From contig NZ_JACBJQ010000045.1 of NCBI RefSeq assembly GCF_013404075.1, positions 1 to 43,847 of the forward strand: a DNA stretch of 43,847 nucleotides. The letters run 5' to 3'. This document shows positions 41,632 through 43,847 of the stretch, in pieces. This DNA comes from Mycolicibacterium vinylchloridicum (GTDB lineage: Bacteria; Actinomycetota; Actinomycetes; Mycobacteriales; Mycobacteriaceae). A program made the translations under genes and the position numbers. Under the pieces are notes generated by a model, which saw nothing but the letters and a program-made list of their open reading frames with translations, made no database searches and had not been told where the DNA came from. Within the stretch, counting starts at the first letter, position 1; every line of letters begins with the position of its first letter.

Positions 41632-42738
41632 ATGCCGACCACACCACAAGTGAGGGGAGCAGTGATGGCAGAGAGCCGGTTTGCCACCCGGGCGCGGGCG
41701 GTCAGCAGCCGTGCCGGGGTGTTGGTCATCCCGCGTCTGCCGAGCGGCCTCAAGCGCCTGCTGTCCGGCGGCCGGGAAATCACGATCGACGGCAACACCC
41801 TGGATCCCTCGATCCAGATGATGCTCATCGCGCAGCGGGCGGTCGGCATGAGCAGTCTGGCGGTCCCCGGTGACCCGATCGCGACCCGGCGGCAGAACCG
41901 GGAAGCCACGGCCAGTCTCGACGAGCCCGACGTCCACGCCGCCGGCATCGAACCCGTCACCATCCCGGGACCGGCGGGGGACATCCCCGCGCGCCACTAC
42001 CGTCCCGCCGGCGACACCGGCGCCCCGCTGCTGGTCTTCTTCCACGGCGGTGGATTCGTCTTCGGGGACCTGGAAACCCACGACTCGGCGTGCCGGCTGA
42101 TCTGCCGCGATGCGGGGATCAACGTACTGGCCATCGACTATCGACTGGCCCCGGAACACAAGGCGCCCGCGGCCGTCGAGGACTGTTACGCCGCCTACCT
42201 CTGGGCGCGCGAGCATGCCACCGCGCTGGGCGCCGATCCCGACCGGGTGGCGGTCGGTGGTGACAGCGCAGGCGGCTGCCTCGCAGCGGTGGTGACCCGG
42301 CAGGCCCGCGATGCCGGTGCGCCGCTGCCCACCCTGCAATTTCTGATCTATCCGGCCACCGACCTGCGGGGAAACAGCACCTCGCGCACGTTGTTCGCCG
42401 AGGGTTTCCTGCTGACCAAGCGCAACATGGACTGGTTTCAGGATGCCTACGTAGGCGGGTCCGGCCTCGAGGTCACCGACCCGCGGGTTTCCCCGCTCCT
42501 GGCCGACGACCTCGCCGGGTTGTCGCCGGCACTGGTGGTCACTGCCGGGTTCGACCCGCTGCGCGACGAGGGCGAACAGTATGCGGAGAAGCTGCGCGCG
42601 GCGGGCGTCATGGTCGACGCGCGACGGATGGGCCCGATGACTCACGCCTTCCTCAACATGAATGTGCTGGGCGGGCAGGTCAGCCGGTGCAACGCGGAGA
42701 TGATCTCGGCGTTGCGCGCCCACCTGGCGCGCGGCTGA
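41632..42738 (+). CDS. lipN: Hormone-sensitive-lipase-type esterase (LipN family)
   Basis: 368 residues, alpha/beta hydrolase. Oxyanion motif FFHGGGFVFGD (His138 onward), nucleophile Ser212 in GGDSAGG, Asp308 in GFDPLRDEGEQY and His338 in MTHAFLNMN complete the triad. REITIDGNTLDPSIQMML near residue 50 matches M. tuberculosis LipN (Rv2970c), an esterase on short acyl esters. ATG 41632 was chosen for length and -10 position; ATG 41665 with GAGGGGA upstream is a real alternative. No signal peptide. Confidence 0.9.
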   Translation: MPTTPQVRGAVMAESRFATRARAVSSRAGVLVIPRLPSGLKRLLSGGREITIDGNTLDPSIQMMLIAQRAVGMSSLAVPGDPIATRRQNREATASLDEPDVHAAGIEPVTIPGPAGDIPARHYRPAGDTGAPLLVFFHGGGFVFGDLETHDSACRLICRDAGINVLAIDYRLAPEHKAPAAVEDCYAAYLWAREHATALGADPDRVAVGGDSAGGCLAAVVTRQARDAGAPLPTLQFLIYPATDLRGNSTSRTLFAEGFLLTKRNMDWFQDAYVGGSGLEVTDPRVSPLLADDLAGLSPALVVTAGFDPLRDEGEQYAEKLRAAGVMVDARRMGPMTHAFLNMNVLGGQVSRCNAEMISALRAHLARG

Positions 42739-42739
42739 C

Positions 42740-42920
42740 GCGGGCTGGAGCGAAGCGACCCGGGGAATGACTTCCGGCGGGCTGGAGCGAAGCGACCGGG
42801 GGAATGACTTCCGGCGGGCTGGAGCGAAGCGACCCGGGGAATGACTTCCGGCGGGCTGGAGCGAAGCGACCCGGGGAATGACTTCCGGCGGGCTGGAGCG
42901 AAGCGACCCGGGGAATGACA
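42740..42920. repeat. Five-copy 37-bp tandem repeat (VNTR)
   Basis: Unit beginning GCGGGCTGGAGCGAAGCGAC and ending GAATGACTTCCG; successive GCTGGAG positions at 42744, 42781, 42818, 42855 and 42892 are exactly 37 bp apart. Copy 2 has one substitution (ACCGGGGG for ACCCGGGG) and copy 5 stops at GAATGAC. Non-coding, between lipN and the DsbA-like gene. Confidence 0.95.
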
Positions 42921-42941
42921 AGGGCTCGGACGCGCCGCCGG

Positions 42942-42947
42942 TACTCT
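42942..42947 (+). promoter_or_regulatory. -10 box of the DsbA-like gene
   Basis: TACTCT directly after the tandem repeat, overlapping an AGGAGG (42948-42953). The predicted start near 42955 would leave a 14- or 38-nt leader depending on the start codon. Confidence 0.35.
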
Positions 42948-42992
42948 AGGAGGCGCCAACACCGAGTCATGACAGCGAGGACCAGCCGACCC

Positions 42993-43847
42993 GTGGCCAC
43001 CAATAAGAAAAGCGCGCCCCGCTACGACCTGAAAGCCCAGGATCGCAAGCGCAACCTGTTCATCCAGCTGGGGCTGACCGCGATCGTCGTCATCTTCGCC
43101 GTCGGCCTGGTGCTTTACATCGTGATGGGTCACGACAAGAACAAGGGCAACGGCAACGCGCAGGCCGTACGGATCGCCTCCAGCCAGCTGATCAAGAAGG
43201 ACGGCAGCGACGAGCCCAAGGCGGTCCTGTCGCTGTATGAGGACTTCCAGTGCCCGCACTGCCGCGAGTTCGAGAAGGTGTTCGGTCCGACCATCACCAA
43301 ACTCACCGACAGCGGCGCTGTGGCCACCGACTACTACATGGTCGCCATCCTGAATTCGTCCTTCAACAAGAACTACTCCACGCGCGCCGCCAACGCGGCC
43401 TACTGCGTGGCCGACGTGGACAAGGAGGCCTTCCTGCGGTTCCACGGCGCGCTGTTCGCCCAGCAGCCCGAAGAGGGTTCGGGCAATGCCCCCGACAACA
43501 CCGCGCTGATCGAAACCGCCCGCCAGGCCGGCGTGCCGACCGACAAGGTTTCGCAGTGCATCAACTCCGGTAAGAACAGCGACATGGTCGAGGGGCTGGC
43601 CGCGGCGGCCAAGATCTCCGCGACGCCGACCATTCGGCTCAACGGCCAGGACATCAGCCCCGCCTCGCCCGAGGATCTGGTCAACAAGGTCAAGGCCATC
43701 GTCGGCAATGTGCCCGGCTTGGATACCGCCTCGACCCCGGCCCCGGCTGCTCCGGCGTCGGCCCCGGCCGGCGCGGCCGCGCCCGCCCCGGCCGCGCCCT
43801 GTCTCTTATTCACCTCTGACGCTGCCGACGACACCCCCTGTCCTCAA
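42993..43847 (+). CDS. DsbA-like membrane-anchored thiol oxidoreductase, 3' end missing
   Basis: About 268 genuine codons. Short cytoplasmic tail (RYDLKAQDRKRN), one membrane helix (LGLTAIVVIFAVGLVLYIVM), then a thioredoxin-fold domain with the CPHC active site at Cys87-Cys90 (YEDFQCPHCREFEKVF) and cis-Pro in ISATPTIRLNG; a Pro/Ala-rich C-terminus. Equivalent to Rv2969c, which oxidises exported proteins and is recharged by VKOR, encoded next door in M. tuberculosis but beyond this contig. GTG 42993 matches the family; ATG 42969 is in frame. Codons after about 43798 are sequencing adapter. Confidence 0.87.
   Translation, partial: MATNKKSAPRYDLKAQDRKRNLFIQLGLTAIVVIFAVGLVLYIVMGHDKNKGNGNAQAVRIASSQLIKKDGSDEPKAVLSLYEDFQCPHCREFEKVFGPTITKLTDSGAVATDYYMVAILNSSFNKNYSTRAANAAYCVADVDKEAFLRFHGALFAQQPEEGSGNAPDNTALIETARQAGVPTDKVSQCINSGKNSDMVEGLAAAAKISATPTIRLNGQDISPASPEDLVNKVKAIVGNVPGLDTASTPAPAAPASAPAGAAAPAPAAPCLLFTSDAADDTPCPQ
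43799..43847 (+). other. Nextera transposase adapter read-through (artefact)
   Basis: CTGTCTCTTATTCACCTCTG followed by ACGCTGCCGACGA (43799-43831) matches the Nextera mosaic-end/read-2 adapter at 31 of 33 positions; the last 16 bases are probably index and low-quality sequence. Not genomic. Confidence 0.95.

Noticed and set aside
42740..42920. 37-bp repeats considered as a CRISPR array
   Set aside because: Units are directly abutting with no unique spacers, and no cas genes are present.

Overview
The window is a high-GC actinobacterial chromosome segment from a Mycobacterium/Mycolicibacterium-type organism. Gene order follows the M. tuberculosis block running from lppZ/doxX through ilvBNC, serA, leuB, gltX, leuCD, hupB, mutT1, ppk, fbiD, gpsA, ddlA, thiL, ung, recG and lipN to the DsbA-like gene, read here in inverted orientation (synteny is from memory of the Rv2969c-Rv3006 region, not from a search). 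Proteins such as the F420-pathway FbiD, a PAKKA-tailed HU protein, a PGRS-like glycine-rich protein and an MHB hemophore support this. The contig is a draft: it opens with a T run and closes with a Nextera adapter read-through, so both outermost genes are partial.

Region by region. 1-1.6 kb: lppZ start, doxX and cfp6. 1.65-5.4 kb: the branched-chain ilvBNC operon behind a probable attenuator made of a promoter, a short Leu/Val/Ile-containing leader peptide and a terminator hairpin. 5.3-9.6 kb: an accessory island with a secreted PGRS-like protein lacking a PE domain, an EXPERA/TMEM97-like membrane protein, a small hemophore and a phytoene-dehydrogenase-like flavoprotein. 9.6-16.2 kb: serA-leuB, an MFS transporter, an FAH-family hydrolase, gltX, and the tRNA-Gln(CTG) and tRNA-Glu(CTC) genes. 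16.3-19.5 kb: a sedolisin (S53) peptidase paired with a polytopic membrane protein of unknown function. 19.5-22.9 kb: a PPOX/FDOR protein, an IclR regulator and leuCD. 23-27.7 kb: hupB, mutT1, ppk and fbiD. 27.7-33.7 kb: gpsA, a cystathionine gamma-lyase-like enzyme, ddlA, DUF3515, an Lrp-type RAM protein, thiL and ung. 33.7-38.8 kb: rpmB, a FakA/DAK2 protein, recG and an exported HNH nuclease. 38.8-43.8 kb: nsrR-hmp, an aldo-keto reductase with a degenerate active site, lipN, a 37-bp tandem repeat and a DsbA-like protein.

Themes. Branched-chain amino acid synthesis is split into ilvBNC (probably attenuated), leuB (coupled to serA) and leuCD (divergent from an IclR-type regulator like LtbR/NdgR). 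gltX sits beside the two tRNAs that a non-discriminating GluRS would charge. nsrR-hmp is a self-contained nitric-oxide sensing and detoxification pair. Many genes start 6-8 nt after a TANNNT -10 box, as expected of leaderless mycobacterial transcripts, and this was used to choose several starts.

No gap without a gene exceeds about 300 bases. The largest (33933-34194, 41411-41631, 42739-42992) hold promoters, nothing recognisable, and the tandem repeat, respectively. No insertion sequence, prophage, CRISPR array or rRNA was seen.
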